Assembly: GCF_964059095.1 (NCBI RefSeq) | Contig: NZ_OZ060394.1 | Coordinates: 209,365-224,562, forward strand | Length of the DNA: 15,198 bases | Direction of reading: 5' to 3' | Origin: Buchnera aphidicola (Chaetosiphella stipae setosa) | GTDB taxonomy: Bacteria; Pseudomonadota; Gammaproteobacteria; Enterobacterales; Enterobacteriaceae | Shown here: positions 7,151-15,198 of the stretch, piece after piece | Position numbering within the stretch: the stretch's first letter is position 1 | Layout of the letters: every line of letters starts with the position of its first letter | The notes under the pieces: generated by a model | The model's database searches: none | What the model was told of the DNA's origin: nothing | The model's input: only the letters and a program-made list of their open reading frames with translations | Translations under genes and position numbers: made by a program

Positions 7151-7156
7151 AAAGGA
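7151..7156 (+). promoter_or_regulatory. Shine-Dalgarno AAAGGA before the TTG start of mnmA
   Basis: AAAGGA lies 6 bases before the TTG at 7163 and 9 before the TTG at 7166. Either could be used; the 9-base spacing is also well placed. It supports initiation here and not at the first in-frame ATG (7190), which lies inside the PP-loop region. Confidence 0.6.
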
Positions 7157-7162
7157 AAAATT

Positions 7163-8266
7163 TTGTTGAAAAAAAAAGTTATTGTAGCCATGTCTGGAGG
7201 TGTTGATTCTTCTGTATCTGCATTTTTATTAAAAAAAAATTATCATGTAGAAGGATTATTTATGAAAAATTGGGAAGAAGAGGATGATTTGGAATATTGT
7301 CATTCTCAAAAAGATTTAAAGGATGCAAAATCTGTTTGTAAAAAATTAGATATTCATTTACATACAATAAATTTTTCATTGGAATATTGGAATGATGTTT
7401 TTAAAAAATTTTTATCTGAACATAAAAAAGGAAGAACACCTAATCCAGATATTTTATGTAATAAAAAAATTAAATTTAATTATTTTTTAAAATATTCTAT
7501 AAAATATTTAAAAGCTGATTATATATCTACAGGTCATTATTCTATAAATTTTTTTCAAAAAAATATGTTTAATTTATTAAAAGGAAAAGATTTAACCAAA
7601 GATCAAAGTTATTTTTTATATACTTTAAAACAAAAACAGTTAAAAAAAATTTTATTTCCTTTAGGATATTTTCAAAAAAAAAAAGTAAGAAAAATAGCAA
7701 AAAAATTAAAATTATCTGTATATAACAAAAAAGATTCTACTGGAATATGTTTTATTCAACCTAAATTTTATAATAATTTTCTAGATAAATATTTTCCTGC
7801 TAATCCAGGATTTATTGTAACTGTTAAAAAAAGAATTATTGGTTATCATTCTGGTTTATTTCATTATACATTAGGTCAACGTAAAGGATTAAAGATAGGA
7901 GGATTAAAAGATTTTTCTAATTTACCTTGGTATGTTGTGGGTAAAGATATCAAAAAAAATTGGTTAATTGTTGCTCAAGGTTATAATAATATTTATTTAT
8001 TATCAATAGGTTTATATATGAATCAAGTAAATTGGATTAATAAAAAATTAATTATTTTACCTTTACGATGCACTGTTAAAACTAGATATTTACAAAAAGA
8101 ACATAATTGTATAATACAAAAAAAGAAAAAAAATTATTTTAAAGTGATTTTTGATACTTTAATTTCTTCAGTTACTCCTGGACAATCTGCAGTTTTTTAT
8201 TTAAAAAACATTTGTTTAGGTGGAGGTATGATTTTTAAAAATATTCCAATAAAAAAAATTTTTTAG
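7163..8266 (+). CDS. mnmA: tRNA-specific 2-thiouridylase MnmA
   Basis: MnmA installs the 2-thio group on wobble U34 of tRNA-Lys, -Glu and -Gln, using ATP and sulfur relayed from IscS. The 367 residues (E. coli 368) show the PP-loop SGGVDSS at 11-17, [11 protein letters not shown] at 31-41, [10 protein letters not shown] with catalytic C99, TGHY at 123-126, and DSTGICF with the second catalytic cysteine C196, matching E. coli C102 and C199 with a constant offset of 3. The C-terminal domain with [15 protein letters not shown] residues and CLGGGMI is present. Two consecutive TTG codons (7163, 7166) are the possible starts, behind AAAGGA; the reading frame has no suitable ATG. hflD, between mnmA and purB in E. 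coli, is missing: purB begins 47 bases downstream. Confidence 0.97.
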   Translation: MLKKKVIVAMSGGVDSSVSAFLLKKNYHVEGLFMKNWEEEDDLEYCHSQKDLKDAKSVCKKLDIHLHTINFSLEYWNDVFKKFLSEHKKGRTPNPDILCNKKIKFNYFLKYSIKYLKADYISTGHYSINFFQKNMFNLLKGKDLTKDQSYFLYTLKQKQLKKILFPLGYFQKKKVRKIAKKLKLSVYNKKDSTGICFIQPKFYNNFLDKYFPANPGFIVTVKKRIIGYHSGLFHYTLGQRKGLKIGGLKDFSNLPWYVVGKDIKKNWLIVAQGYNNIYLLSIGLYMNQVNWINKKLIILPLRCTVKTRYLQKEHNCIIQKKKKNYFKVIFDTLISSVTPGQSAVFYLKNICLGGGMIFKNIPIKKIF

Positions 8267-8313
8267 ATTTAAATTGTATAAAATATTTTTTTACATAAAA
8301 TAAGGCGAGTACA

Positions 8314-9696
8314 ATGCAATCTTTATATTTAAAATCTATTTCTCCATTGGACGGACGTTATAAGAAAATTACTCAAGGTGTAAGTAAAATTTTTAGTGAA
8401 TATGGATTTATTAAATACAGAGTAATTGTAGAAGTTTTTTGGTTGAAATATTTGTCTAATATTCCAGAAATTATAGAATTAAATATATTTAATGAAAATA
8501 CTTATGAAGTTTTAAATAAAATTATTAAAAAATTTAATTTACATGATGCAAAAAAAATAAAAAATATTGAAAAGAAAACAAATCATGATTTACAAGCAAT
8601 TATTTTATTTTTAAAAAAAAAAATAAAAAAAATAAAGAATTCAAAAAAAATTGCAGAATTTATTCATTTTTCATGTACATCTGAAGATATTAATAATTTA
8701 GCTTATGCTTTAATGTTAAAAAAAGCAAAAGAAAAATATATTCTTCCATATTGGAAAAAAATTATTCAAGAAATGGATAATATGGCTAATAAATATAGAA
8801 AAGATGTTATTTTATCTCGAACACATGGTCAACCAGCAACTCCTTCAACTATGGGAAAAGAGATGGCTAATTTTTCTTATAGATTTAAACGACAAATTAA
8901 ACAATTGAAAAAAATTAAAATATTAGGGAAATTTAATGGTGCAGTTGGAAACTATAACGCCCACGTTTTTGCATATCCAAATTTAAATTGGGAAGAAATA
9001 AATCATAATTTTGTAAAGTCATTAAATATTTATTGGAATCCTTATACAACTCAAATTGAATCTCATGATTATATTTCAGAATTTTTTTTATGTATTTTAA
9101 GATTTAATGTCATTTTAATAGATTTTAATAGAGATATTTGGGGATATATTTCTTTAAAATATTTTATTCAAAAAATAAATATAGAAGAAACAGGATCTTC
9201 AACTATGCCTCATAAAGTTAATCCAATTGATTTTGAAAATTCTGAAGGAAATTTAGGAATTTCTAATACATTAATACAGCATTTTTCTTCTAAATTACCG
9301 ATTTCACGGTGGCAAAGAGATTTAAGTGATTCTACTGTTTTGAGAAATTTAGGAAGTATTATATCATATTCTTTAATTAGTTATTATTTTACATTATCTG
9401 GAATAAAAAAAATAAAAATTTATAAAAAATATTTATTAAAAGATTTAAAAAAAAATTGGCAAGTTTTATTAGAACCAATACAAGTTATTATGAAAAAAAA
9501 TGGAATTAAAAATTCTTATGAAAAAGTCAAAAAATTATTTAGAGGAAAAAAAGTCAATTTTAAAATTATAAAAAAATTTATTAAAAAATTGGATATTTCT
9601 GATTCAGAGAAAAATAGATTATATAATCTTACTCCTTTAAATTATGTTGGTTATTCTATTGATCTTGCAAAAAAAATTAAATTATACAAGTATTAA
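8314..9696 (+). CDS. purB: adenylosuccinate lyase
   Basis: PurB catalyses two beta-eliminations of fumarate: SAICAR to AICAR, and adenylosuccinate to AMP. The 460 residues (E. coli 456) align throughout: SPLDGRY at 10-16, TSEDINN at 122-128, SRTHGQPATPST with catalytic H171, NGAVGNYNAH at 208-217, and the mobile signature loop GSSTMPHKVNPIDFENSEGN starting at 294, with catalytic Ser at 295. The start is ATG with a good AAGGCGAG about 4 to 8 bases upstream, one of the clearer ribosome binding sites here. The 103 bases after it hold only AT-rich sequence before fabI. Poly-A runs, including 11 A at 8613-8623, preserve the frame. With Gpt it maintains purine nucleotides. Confidence 0.98.
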   Translation: MQSLYLKSISPLDGRYKKITQGVSKIFSEYGFIKYRVIVEVFWLKYLSNIPEIIELNIFNENTYEVLNKIIKKFNLHDAKKIKNIEKKTNHDLQAIILFLKKKIKKIKNSKKIAEFIHFSCTSEDINNLAYALMLKKAKEKYILPYWKKIIQEMDNMANKYRKDVILSRTHGQPATPSTMGKEMANFSYRFKRQIKQLKKIKILGKFNGAVGNYNAHVFAYPNLNWEEINHNFVKSLNIYWNPYTTQIESHDYISEFFLCILRFNVILIDFNRDIWGYISLKYFIQKINIEETGSSTMPHKVNPIDFENSEGNLGISNTLIQHFSSKLPISRWQRDLSDSTVLRNLGSIISYSLISYYFTLSGIKKIKIYKKYLLKDLKKNWQVLLEPIQVIMKKNGIKNSYEKVKKLFRGKKVNFKIIKKFIKKLDISDSEKNRLYNLTPLNYVGYSIDLAKKIKLYKY

Positions 9697-9799
9697 TTTT
9701 TTATTAAAAAAATTTTTATTTTTTATATTTTCTTTTACTATTTTTATAAAATATAAAATTTTAAGATTCCAAGATAATGTTTTATAGGTTTAAAAAAAT

Positions 9800-10570
9800 A
9801 TGAATTTTTTATTTAAAAAAAAAATTTTGATTGTTGGTTTATATAACAAATTTTCTATTGCATATGGAATAGCAAAATCCATGAAGAAATATGGAGCAGA
9901 GTTAGCATTTTCATATAAAGAAGAGAAATATAAAAACAAAATTAAATCTATAACAAAAAAATTTAATTCTAATATCTTTTTAAAATGTAATTTTAAAAAT
10001 GATTTAGAAATAAAAAATTTATCGATAAATTTGAAAAAAAAATGGAAAAAATTTGATGGAATCGTTCATTCTATTGCTTTTTTAAAAAAAAAATATTTTA
10101 ATAAAAATTATATAAATTGTATTAACCGTAAAGCTTTTAATCAATCTCATGAAATTAGTTCATATAGTTTTGTTGCTTTAGCAAAATATTTTAGAAAGCA
10201 TTTAAATAATAATTCAAGTTTATTAACTTTGTCTTATTTAGGTTCAAAGAGATTTGTTCAAGGTTATAATTTCATGGGATTAGCTAAAGCTTCATTAGAA
10301 TCCAATGTTAGGTATATGTCTTATTCATTAGGCCCTAAAATAAGAGTCAATGCTATTTCTTCGGGACCAATACGAACTATCTCTTCTTATGGAATGGATA
10401 ATTTTAAAAAAATTTTATCTATTTATAAAAAAAAATCTCCTTTAAAAAGAAATATTTCTATTGATGAAATTGGTAATGCGGCATCATTTTTAATGAGTGA
10501 TTTATCTTCAGGAATTACAGGGCAAATTTTATATGTAGATGGAGGATTTAATATTCTAGGTGTATCTTAA
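9800..10570 (+). CDS. fabI: enoyl-[acyl-carrier-protein] reductase (NADH) FabI
   Basis: FabI reduces trans-2-enoyl-ACP with NADH, the last step of each fatty-acid elongation cycle. It is a short-chain dehydrogenase-type fold of 256 residues (E. coli 262). The numbering equals E. coli up to the active site: SIAYGIA at 19-25, Y146, Y156 and K163 in the Tyr-(Xaa)6-Lys motif, then GLAKASLE and a GPIRT loop at 189-193. Residue 93 is Ala (E. coli Gly), as in other FabI proteins with SIAF, but the following loop is Leu-Lys-Lys-Lys where E. coli has APGD. The last six or so residues are missing. The ATG has only a weak AGG upstream. It consumes substrates carried by ACP, which AcpS activates. Confidence 0.96.
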   Translation: MNFLFKKKILIVGLYNKFSIAYGIAKSMKKYGAELAFSYKEEKYKNKIKSITKKFNSNIFLKCNFKNDLEIKNLSINLKKKWKKFDGIVHSIAFLKKKYFNKNYINCINRKAFNQSHEISSYSFVALAKYFRKHLNNNSSLLTLSYLGSKRFVQGYNFMGLAKASLESNVRYMSYSLGPKIRVNAISSGPIRTISSYGMDNFKKILSIYKKKSPLKRNISIDEIGNAASFLMSDLSSGITGQILYVDGGFNILGVS

Positions 10571-10754
10571 ATTATTAGATAATAAATGAGAAACATTATT
10601 ATTTTACATATTAATATAAGTTTGGTCTTTTATTAAAATCATAGTATATTAATTTTATATATTTTTTATTGAAAATATTTATATATATTTATAGATATAT
10701 TTTATAAATTTTATTAAAAAAAATTTTTGATATAGTATTTTAGGTAAAATAATT

Positions 10755-12689
10755 ATGTTTCATGACAATAATGTTTTAATACAACTGAAAAAAAAGTTTA
10801 AAGTAAATATAAAAAGAGTGGAAGGAATAGTTAAAAAATCTGAAAAAGGTTTTGGATTTTTAGAAATAGATGCTCAAAATAGTTACTTTATTCCTCCTAA
10901 AAAAATAAAAAAAGTTTTACATGGAGATAAAATAATTGCAAAAATAGGATTTTCTAAAAATAGAGAGATTGTGATTCCTGAAAAATTGATAGAGTCTTTT
11001 TTAACTATTTTTGTTGGAAAATTAAAAATATTCAATAAAAAATTTTTTATTATTCCAGATTATCCTTTTTTACATGAGTATATACCTTGTACTTTTTTAA
11101 AAGAAGATTTAATAAATTTTGAATCAGGAGATTGGTTTTTAGCAGAGTTAACTGAACATAAATTAAAAAATAATAATTTTTTTCATGCTGAGTTAATTAA
11201 ATTTATTGCAAAAAAAGAAGATCCATTTTCTCAATGGTGGGTAACTTTAACTAAATATAATTTAAAAAAAGATGAACCAAAAGTAAATTTAGATAATATT
11301 TCTTGTTCTTCTTATCAAAGAAAAGATTTAACTAGTTTTCCATTTCTCACTATTGATAGTAGTAATACAAGGGATATTGATGATGCATTATTTGTTAAAA
11401 AAAACAAAAAAAAATCTTTTGAATTAATAGTTGCAATATCTGATACGACTTCTTTTGTTAGTTCTAAAAGTCAATTAGATCATATTGCCTCTCAAAGAGG
11501 TTTTACAAATTATTTGCCTGGATTCAATGTTCCTATGTTACCAAGAATTTTATCTGAAGATTTATGTTCTTTAAAACCAAATGAAAAAAGACCTGTATTA
11601 GCATGTAAAATTTATATTACAGAAAAAGGAGAAATTCAAAATAAAAATAAATTTTTTATGGCATGGATTAAATCTCAAGCAAAATTATCATATAAAAATG
11701 TTTCGGACTGGTTGGAAAAAAAAGATTCGTTGCATTCTTCAAACATCGAAATTGAAAAACAATTATTGTTATTACATAAATTATGCCTTGCTCGAATGCA
11801 ATGGAGAAAAAAAAATGCATTAATTTTCCCAGAAAGGAAAGAATATAAATTTCACTTATCTCGAAATTGTGAGATTTTAAAAATTTCTGCTGATGATAGA
11901 AGAATTGCTCATAGAATAGTAGAGGAATGTATGATATCTGCTAATTTTGTGGCTGCAAATTTTTTATCTAAAAAAGTAGGTTTTGGATTATATAATAATC
12001 ATGCTGGTTTTGATATTTCTCATGCTCATAATGTTTCTGTATTGTTAAAAAAAAATAATATTTTTATTGAACCTGAAGAATTACTTACTTTAGAAGGTTT
12101 CTGTAAATTATATAGATTATTAAAGAAAAAAAAATATAAATATTTAAGTAATCGGATAAAAAAATTTCAATCTTTTAGTGAAATGAGTTTAGTTCCTAAT
12201 CCACATTTTGCTCTTGGTTTAGAAAAGTATGCAACATGGACTTCTCCTATTCGAAAGTATGGAGATATTATTAATCATAGATTTCTGAAATCTATTATTT
12301 TAAATAAAAATCCAATATTTATTAAAAATAAAATTTTAAAAAAAATTTCTGATCAAAGACGTAGACATAGACTTTCAGAACGTGAAATAGAAGATTTTTT
12401 GTATCTAAAATATTTTAAAAAAAATAATTTTGATAAAAAAATATTTGATGCAGAAATTTTTGATGTTTTAAGAGGAGGGATTAGAGCGAAAATTTTAGAG
12501 AACGGTGCAAACGTTTTTATTCCTAAATCTTTTATTCATAATATTCCTTCAGAGATAATTTTAAATAAAGATGAAGGTATAATTTCTATTAAAGAAAAAA
12601 TATTATTTAGAACAACAGATGTTATAAAAATACAATTAATAGATATAAGAATGGATAAAAGAAGTATTATCGCTAAAACAATTATATAA
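10755..12689 (+). CDS. rnb: exoribonuclease II
   Basis: RNase II degrades single-stranded RNA from the 3' end. At 644 residues it has exactly the E. coli length and numbering. The N-terminus (MF.DN) and cold-shock domains (about 1-180, with KGFGFLE at 31-37) precede the RNB domain. The active-site aspartates D201, D207, D209 and D210 are present, as are the RNA-clamping Y253 and F358, R500 in TSPIRKYGD, and E542; an S1 domain ends the protein. Position 206 is Arg, as in RNase R-type enzymes, where E. coli RNase II has Glu. The length and N-terminus still favour RNase II. The start is ATG with AGG about 10 bases upstream. The 184-base gap after fabI suggests its own promoter, but I cannot place one securely. 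Confidence 0.96.
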   Translation: MFHDNNVLIQLKKKFKVNIKRVEGIVKKSEKGFGFLEIDAQNSYFIPPKKIKKVLHGDKIIAKIGFSKNREIVIPEKLIESFLTIFVGKLKIFNKKFFIIPDYPFLHEYIPCTFLKEDLINFESGDWFLAELTEHKLKNNNFFHAELIKFIAKKEDPFSQWWVTLTKYNLKKDEPKVNLDNISCSSYQRKDLTSFPFLTIDSSNTRDIDDALFVKKNKKKSFELIVAISDTTSFVSSKSQLDHIASQRGFTNYLPGFNVPMLPRILSEDLCSLKPNEKRPVLACKIYITEKGEIQNKNKFFMAWIKSQAKLSYKNVSDWLEKKDSLHSSNIEIEKQLLLLHKLCLARMQWRKKNALIFPERKEYKFHLSRNCEILKISADDRRIAHRIVEECMISANFVAANFLSKKVGFGLYNNHAGFDISHAHNVSVLLKKNNIFIEPEELLTLEGFCKLYRLLKKKKYKYLSNRIKKFQSFSEMSLVPNPHFALGLEKYATWTSPIRKYGDIINHRFLKSIILNKNPIFIKNKILKKISDQRRRHRLSEREIEDFLYLKYFKKNNFDKKIFDAEIFDVLRGGIRAKILENGANVFIPKSFIHNIPSEIILNKDEGIISIKEKILFRTTDVIKIQLIDIRMDKRSIIAKTII

Positions 12690-12758
12690 TAAAAAAATAA
12701 ATTTTTAAATAATAAATAAATTTTTAATATTATCTTTTAATAAAATAAAATATTTTTT

Positions 12759-12782
12759 AAAAAATTATATTAATAATTTTTT
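12759..12782. terminator. AT-only hairpin downstream of rnb
   Basis: AAAAAATTAT (12759-12768) and ATAATTTTTT (12773-12782) form a perfect 10-bp inverted repeat with a 4-base loop, 70 bases after the rnb stop. The second arm ends in six T. It has no G-C pair, so it may be a weak terminator or chance in a sequence this rich in A and T. Confidence 0.3.
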
Positions 12783-12817
12783 ATTAATTTAGTAATTATA
12801 GATATTTCATGATTTTT

Positions 12818-12837
12818 ATTTATAAATATTTATAAAT
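12818..12837 (+). repeat. tandem 10-base palindromic repeat before ychE
   Basis: ATTTATAAAT occurs twice head to tail, at 12818-12827 and 12828-12837, ending 21 bases before the ychE start. Each unit is its own reverse complement. It could be a protein-binding or mRNA-folding element, or simple AT drift. Confidence 0.5.
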
Positions 12838-12847
12838 TTTCATATAC

Positions 12848-12852
12848 AAGGA
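12848..12852 (+). promoter_or_regulatory. Shine-Dalgarno AAGGA fixing the GTG start of ychE
   Basis: AAGGA lies 6 bases before the GTG at 12859 and 15 before the in-frame ATG at 12868, so the GTG is the better start. An ATG at 12857 is in another frame and is followed at once by a stop (ATGTGA). Confidence 0.65.
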
Positions 12853-12858
12853 ATATAT

Positions 12859-13482
12859 GTGAATATAATGCATTTTGATTATTTAAATTATTTAAAATTT
12901 TTTGTTAATTTATTTGTTTTAGTTAATCCAATAGGTTTAATACCTGTTTTTATAAGTATCACAAATAGTTTTTCTCATATAGAACGAGAAAATATTAATT
13001 TTATTGCAAATTTTTCTGCTTGTATTATTTTGTGTTTGTCTTTAATTTTAGGAAAAATTATTTTAAATTTTTTTGGAGTTTCTATTGCTGCATTTCGAAT
13101 TTCTGGAGGAATTTTAATTTGTTTTATTTCCATCTCAATGATTAATAATAAAAAATTGATCAAAGAAAATAAAATTCAAGAAAAAAAAAATGTTTCAGAT
13201 ATTAGTGTAATACCATTAGCAATTCCTTTAATTGCAGGCCCAGGAACGATTAGTTCAACAATATTATGGGGTACTCAAAATACAAATTTTTTAAATACTT
13301 TTTTATGTATTATAACAATTATTATTTTTTTCTGCTTGTGCTATTTTATTTTTAGATTATCACCTTTTTTTATAAAAATTTTAGGTAATATTGGAATTAA
13401 TGTTATTACAAAAATTACAGGGATTTTGTTATTATCTTTAGGTGTTGAATTTATTTTATCTGGTATGGAATTAATAGTGTAA
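12859..13482 (+). CDS. ychE: MarC/YchE-family inner-membrane protein
   Basis: This is a polytopic membrane protein of the MarC (UPF0056) family whose molecular function is not established. The 207 residues (E. coli YchE 215) contain about six hydrophobic segments, near 12-34, 47-71, 76-95, 115-138, 146-167 and 183-204, with a charged loop at 97-113. Family marks are LVNPIGLIPVFIS at 21-33, FRISGGIL at 79-86, PLAIPLIAGPGTISS at 119-133 and GINVITKI.G at 179-188. The two Pro/Gly-rich segments (NPIG and AGPG) recall the internal duplication seen in related transporters. A 10-A run at 13181-13190 lies in the loop. The start is GTG, with AAGGA six bases upstream. Retention in so reduced a genome suggests a useful export role, but that is inference. 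Confidence 0.93.
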   Translation: MNIMHFDYLNYLKFFVNLFVLVNPIGLIPVFISITNSFSHIERENINFIANFSACIILCLSLILGKIILNFFGVSIAAFRISGGILICFISISMINNKKLIKENKIQEKKNVSDISVIPLAIPLIAGPGTISSTILWGTQNTNFLNTFLCIITIIIFFCLCYFIFRLSPFFIKILGNIGINVITKITGILLLSLGVEFILSGMELIV

Positions 13483-13512
13483 AGATTTTTTTATCTTTTT
13501 AGTATTTTTTTT
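13481..13512 (+). terminator. possible terminator after ychE
   Basis: AAAGAT (13481-13486, overlapping the ychE stop codon) can pair with ATCTTT (13493-13498) across a T6 loop, followed by T-rich sequence to 13512. The stem is only 6 bp with one G-C pair, so this is tentative. Confidence 0.35.
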
Positions 13513-13540
13513 ATTTTTTGAAAATTTAATTAAATAATTT

Positions 13541-14209
13541 ATGAAAAAAATTTATATTCGAAACTTAGGAATTACAGATTGGAATCAAACATTTAGTGCG
13601 ATGCATCGTTTTACAGAATTACGTTCTGAAAAGACTATAGATGAATTGTGGTTTACTGAACATTATTCTATTTTTACTAAAGGGTTATCTGAAAACAATA
13701 AAAATATTATTAAAAAATGTTTTAATATTCCGGTTGTAAAATCTGATAGAGGAGGAAAAATTACATACCATGGTCCTGGTCAGCAATTAGTGTATATCTT
13801 AATTAATCTTAAGTTAAGTAAAATAAAAATTCAAAATTTCATTTTTTTCATAGAAAAAATAGTGATTCAAACATTAAATTTTTTTTCTATTTTTGCATAC
13901 AATGTTCCAAAATCTCCTGGAGTTTATATTAATAAAAAAAAATTTTGTTCTATTGGATTACGGATTAAGAAAAATTGCTCTTTACATGGAATTGCATTTA
14001 ATATTAATACAAATTTAAAATATTATAAATATATATATCCTTGTGGTAATAAATTTGTAAAAATGATTAATTTAAATGAAATAAATTCTGAAATAACAAT
14101 GGATATTTTTAGAGAAAAATTTATCGATTTTTTTTTAAAAATTTTTAAATATAAAGCAGCAGTGTATAAATCTTCATATAATATTTTTGATGAAATAGGT
14201 ATATATTAA
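13541..14209 (+). CDS. lipB: lipoyl(octanoyl) transferase LipB
   Basis: LipB moves the octanoyl group from octanoyl-ACP to a lysine of the lipoyl domains of 2-oxoacid dehydrogenases and the glycine cleavage H protein. The 222 residues (E. coli 213) contain the signature RGGKITYHGPGQ at 70-81, the catalytic lysine K134 in KKFCSIGLRI and the catalytic cysteine C168 in YPCGN. HG at 149-150 and a following FNIN segment fit the family. The start ATG has no evident Shine-Dalgarno sequence. It lies 58 bases after ychE and 98 before lipA; the ybeF gene between lipB and lipA in E. coli is absent. It supplies the octanoylated protein that LipA sulfurates, and its substrate depends on AcpS and FabI. Confidence 0.97.
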   Translation: MKKIYIRNLGITDWNQTFSAMHRFTELRSEKTIDELWFTEHYSIFTKGLSENNKNIIKKCFNIPVVKSDRGGKITYHGPGQQLVYILINLKLSKIKIQNFIFFIEKIVIQTLNFFSIFAYNVPKSPGVYINKKKFCSIGLRIKKNCSLHGIAFNINTNLKYYKYIYPCGNKFVKMINLNEINSEITMDIFREKFIDFFLKIFKYKAAVYKSSYNIFDEIGIY

Positions 14210-14307
14210 AATATATTTTTTTATTTTATAAAAAATTAATTATTTGTAAAATAATATATGTTTGAAAAATATTTTTATGATATAAATTTTAATCTGAGAT
14301 CTTTTAT

Positions 14308-15168
14308 ATGTTAAATAAACCAAATTGGATAAAAATAAAATTACCTTCTGATTCTTCACGAGTTAAAAAAATTAAAGATGTTTTGCGAAAATATTCTTTA
14401 AATACTGTTTGTGAGGAAGCTCAATGTCCAAATTTAAATGAATGTTTTAATAATAAAACAGCTACTTTTATGATTTTAGGTTCAATTTGTACAAGAAAAT
14501 GTCCATTTTGTGCTGTTAATAAGGGAAGACCTTTGAATGTGGATAAATATGAACCTCAGAGATTAGCTCATGTTATTTTAAATATGAATTTAAAATATGT
14601 AGTTATCACTTCAGTTAATCGTGATGATTTAAAAGATGGTGGTTCTTCTCAATTTTCAAAATGTATTAAAAAAATTAGAAAGATAAAAAATATAAAAATT
14701 GAAATCTTAGTTCCTGATTTTCGTAAAAAAACTAATATTGCGTTGAAAATTATAGGAAAAAATTTACCAGATATTTTTAATCATAATATAGAAAATGTTC
14801 CTAGATTATATAATTTAATTCGTCCAGGAGCAAATTATATAAATTCTTTAAAATTATTATATGATTTTCATAAGACTTTTCCTAAGATTCCAACTAAATC
14901 GGGGTTAATGGTAGGTTTAGGTGAAACTAATAAAGAAATTTTTCAAGTTATGAAAGATCTTTATAATAATGGAGTTTCTATGTTAACTATTGGGCAGTAT
15001 CTTCAACCTAGTAAAGATCATTTTCCAGTCAAAAGATATTTAAATTCCTTAGAATTTGATAAAATAAAAAAAAAAGCTTTATCTATAGGTTTTAAAAATG
15101 TTTTTTGTGGTCCTTTAGTACGATCTTCATATCATGCAAAAAATCAATATATAAAAAGTTCTTGTTAA
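14308..15168 (+). CDS. lipA: lipoyl synthase LipA
   Basis: LipA is a radical-SAM enzyme that inserts two sulfur atoms into the octanoyl chain made by LipB. Both iron-sulfur sites are complete: the auxiliary cluster cysteines C35, C40 and C46 ([12 protein letters not shown]), the radical-SAM C61, C65 and C68 (CTRKCPFC), and the C-terminal RSSYHA at 272-277 with the cluster-ligating serine at 274. The 286 residues are shorter than E. coli (321), because about 35 N-terminal residues are absent. An in-frame TAA at 14290-14292, six codons before the ATG, shows that the missing segment is not hidden upstream. The C-terminus ends shortly after the last motif. A 10-A run at 15066-15075 is in frame. 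Only a T-rich tail follows to the window end. Confidence 0.97.
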   Translation: MLNKPNWIKIKLPSDSSRVKKIKDVLRKYSLNTVCEEAQCPNLNECFNNKTATFMILGSICTRKCPFCAVNKGRPLNVDKYEPQRLAHVILNMNLKYVVITSVNRDDLKDGGSSQFSKCIKKIRKIKNIKIEILVPDFRKKTNIALKIIGKNLPDIFNHNIENVPRLYNLIRPGANYINSLKLLYDFHKTFPKIPTKSGLMVGLGETNKEIFQVMKDLYNNGVSMLTIGQYLQPSKDHFPVKRYLNSLEFDKIKKKALSIGFKNVFCGPLVRSSYHAKNQYIKSSC

Positions 15169-15198
15169 TATTTTTTATTTTTTCTTTATTTTTTTTTT

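Larger units (their letters stand above)
6915..7162. other. divergent intergenic region lepA / mnmA
   Basis: This 248-base gap is almost pure A and T and is the longest non-coding stretch here. It must hold the promoters for the lepA operon (leftward) and for mnmA (rightward). I see no tRNA-like fold, no remnant reading frame and no GC-rich hairpin. A 9-base direct repeat ATATTATAA occurs at 7010-7018 and 7040-7048, and the second copy sits in a 7-bp AT inverted repeat (7031-7048). TATAAT-like strings occur on both strands at a density that makes individual promoter calls unreliable. Confidence 0.6.

Noticed and set aside
6915..7162. Possible tRNA, small RNA or decayed gene in the lepA-mnmA gap
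   Set aside because: I see no cloverleaf arms, TpsiC-like motif, GC-bearing stem or coding remnant; the region is low-complexity AT sequence.
10669..10697. TTGAAA followed 17 bases later by TAGATA upstream of rnb, as a promoter
   Set aside because: The -10 box matches the consensus in only three positions and equally good pairs occur throughout the AT-rich gaps.
12975..13163. Open frame of 62 codons on the - strand inside ychE
   Set aside because: It is antisense to a well supported membrane protein gene, with no family resemblance or ribosome binding site.
15169..15198. Terminator after lipA
   Set aside because: The sequence is T-rich but no inverted repeat precedes it within the window, and the window ends too soon to judge.

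Overview
The window reads as a stretch of chromosome from a strongly reduced, AT-rich gammaproteobacterial insect endosymbiont, most likely a Buchnera aphidicola lineage from aphids. The reasons are a very low GC content (by eye well under 25%), long poly-A and poly-T tracts inside genes, lysine/asparagine/isoleucine-rich proteins that still align almost end to end with Escherichia coli orthologues, no mobile DNA, and a single-copy housekeeping gene set in an order that matches what I recall of Buchnera genomes. Sixteen protein genes fill nearly all of the window. No tRNA, rRNA, CRISPR array, prophage or insertion sequence is visible, and no gene-free gap exceeds about 250 bases.

Layout. Block 1 (60-2239, + strand) holds gpt, grpE, smpB and tadA. 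Block 2 (2252-6914, - strand) is the operon lepA-lepB-rnc-era-acpS, the E. coli order without recO and pdxJ. It converges on tadA over 12 bases that carry a shared palindromic hairpin. Block 3 (7163-15168, + strand) holds mnmA, purB, fabI, rnb, a ychE/marC-family membrane protein gene, lipB and lipA. Blocks 2 and 3 diverge from a 248-base AT-rich region that must contain both sets of promoters.

How the genes work together. Translation and RNA: TadA and MnmA modify wobble position 34 of tRNAs, SmpB rescues stalled ribosomes, LepA (EF4) and Era act on ribosome function and assembly, and RNase III and RNase II process and degrade RNA. Lipid and cofactor: AcpS activates acyl carrier protein, FabI completes fatty-acid elongation on it, and LipB then LipA turn octanoyl-ACP into protein-bound lipoate for the 2-oxoacid dehydrogenases. 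Purines: Gpt salvages and PurB synthesises. Protein handling: GrpE serves DnaK, and LepB cleaves signal peptides.

I found no undescribed biological system. What deserves a second look is erosion and its tolerance: runs of up to 15 A inside intact frames, four non-ATG starts (lepA, mnmA, era, ychE), substitutions at otherwise conserved functional sites (TadA, RNase III, LepA, LepB), a shortened Era C-terminus and a LipA lacking its N-terminal extension, and lost intervening genes with no visible remnants.
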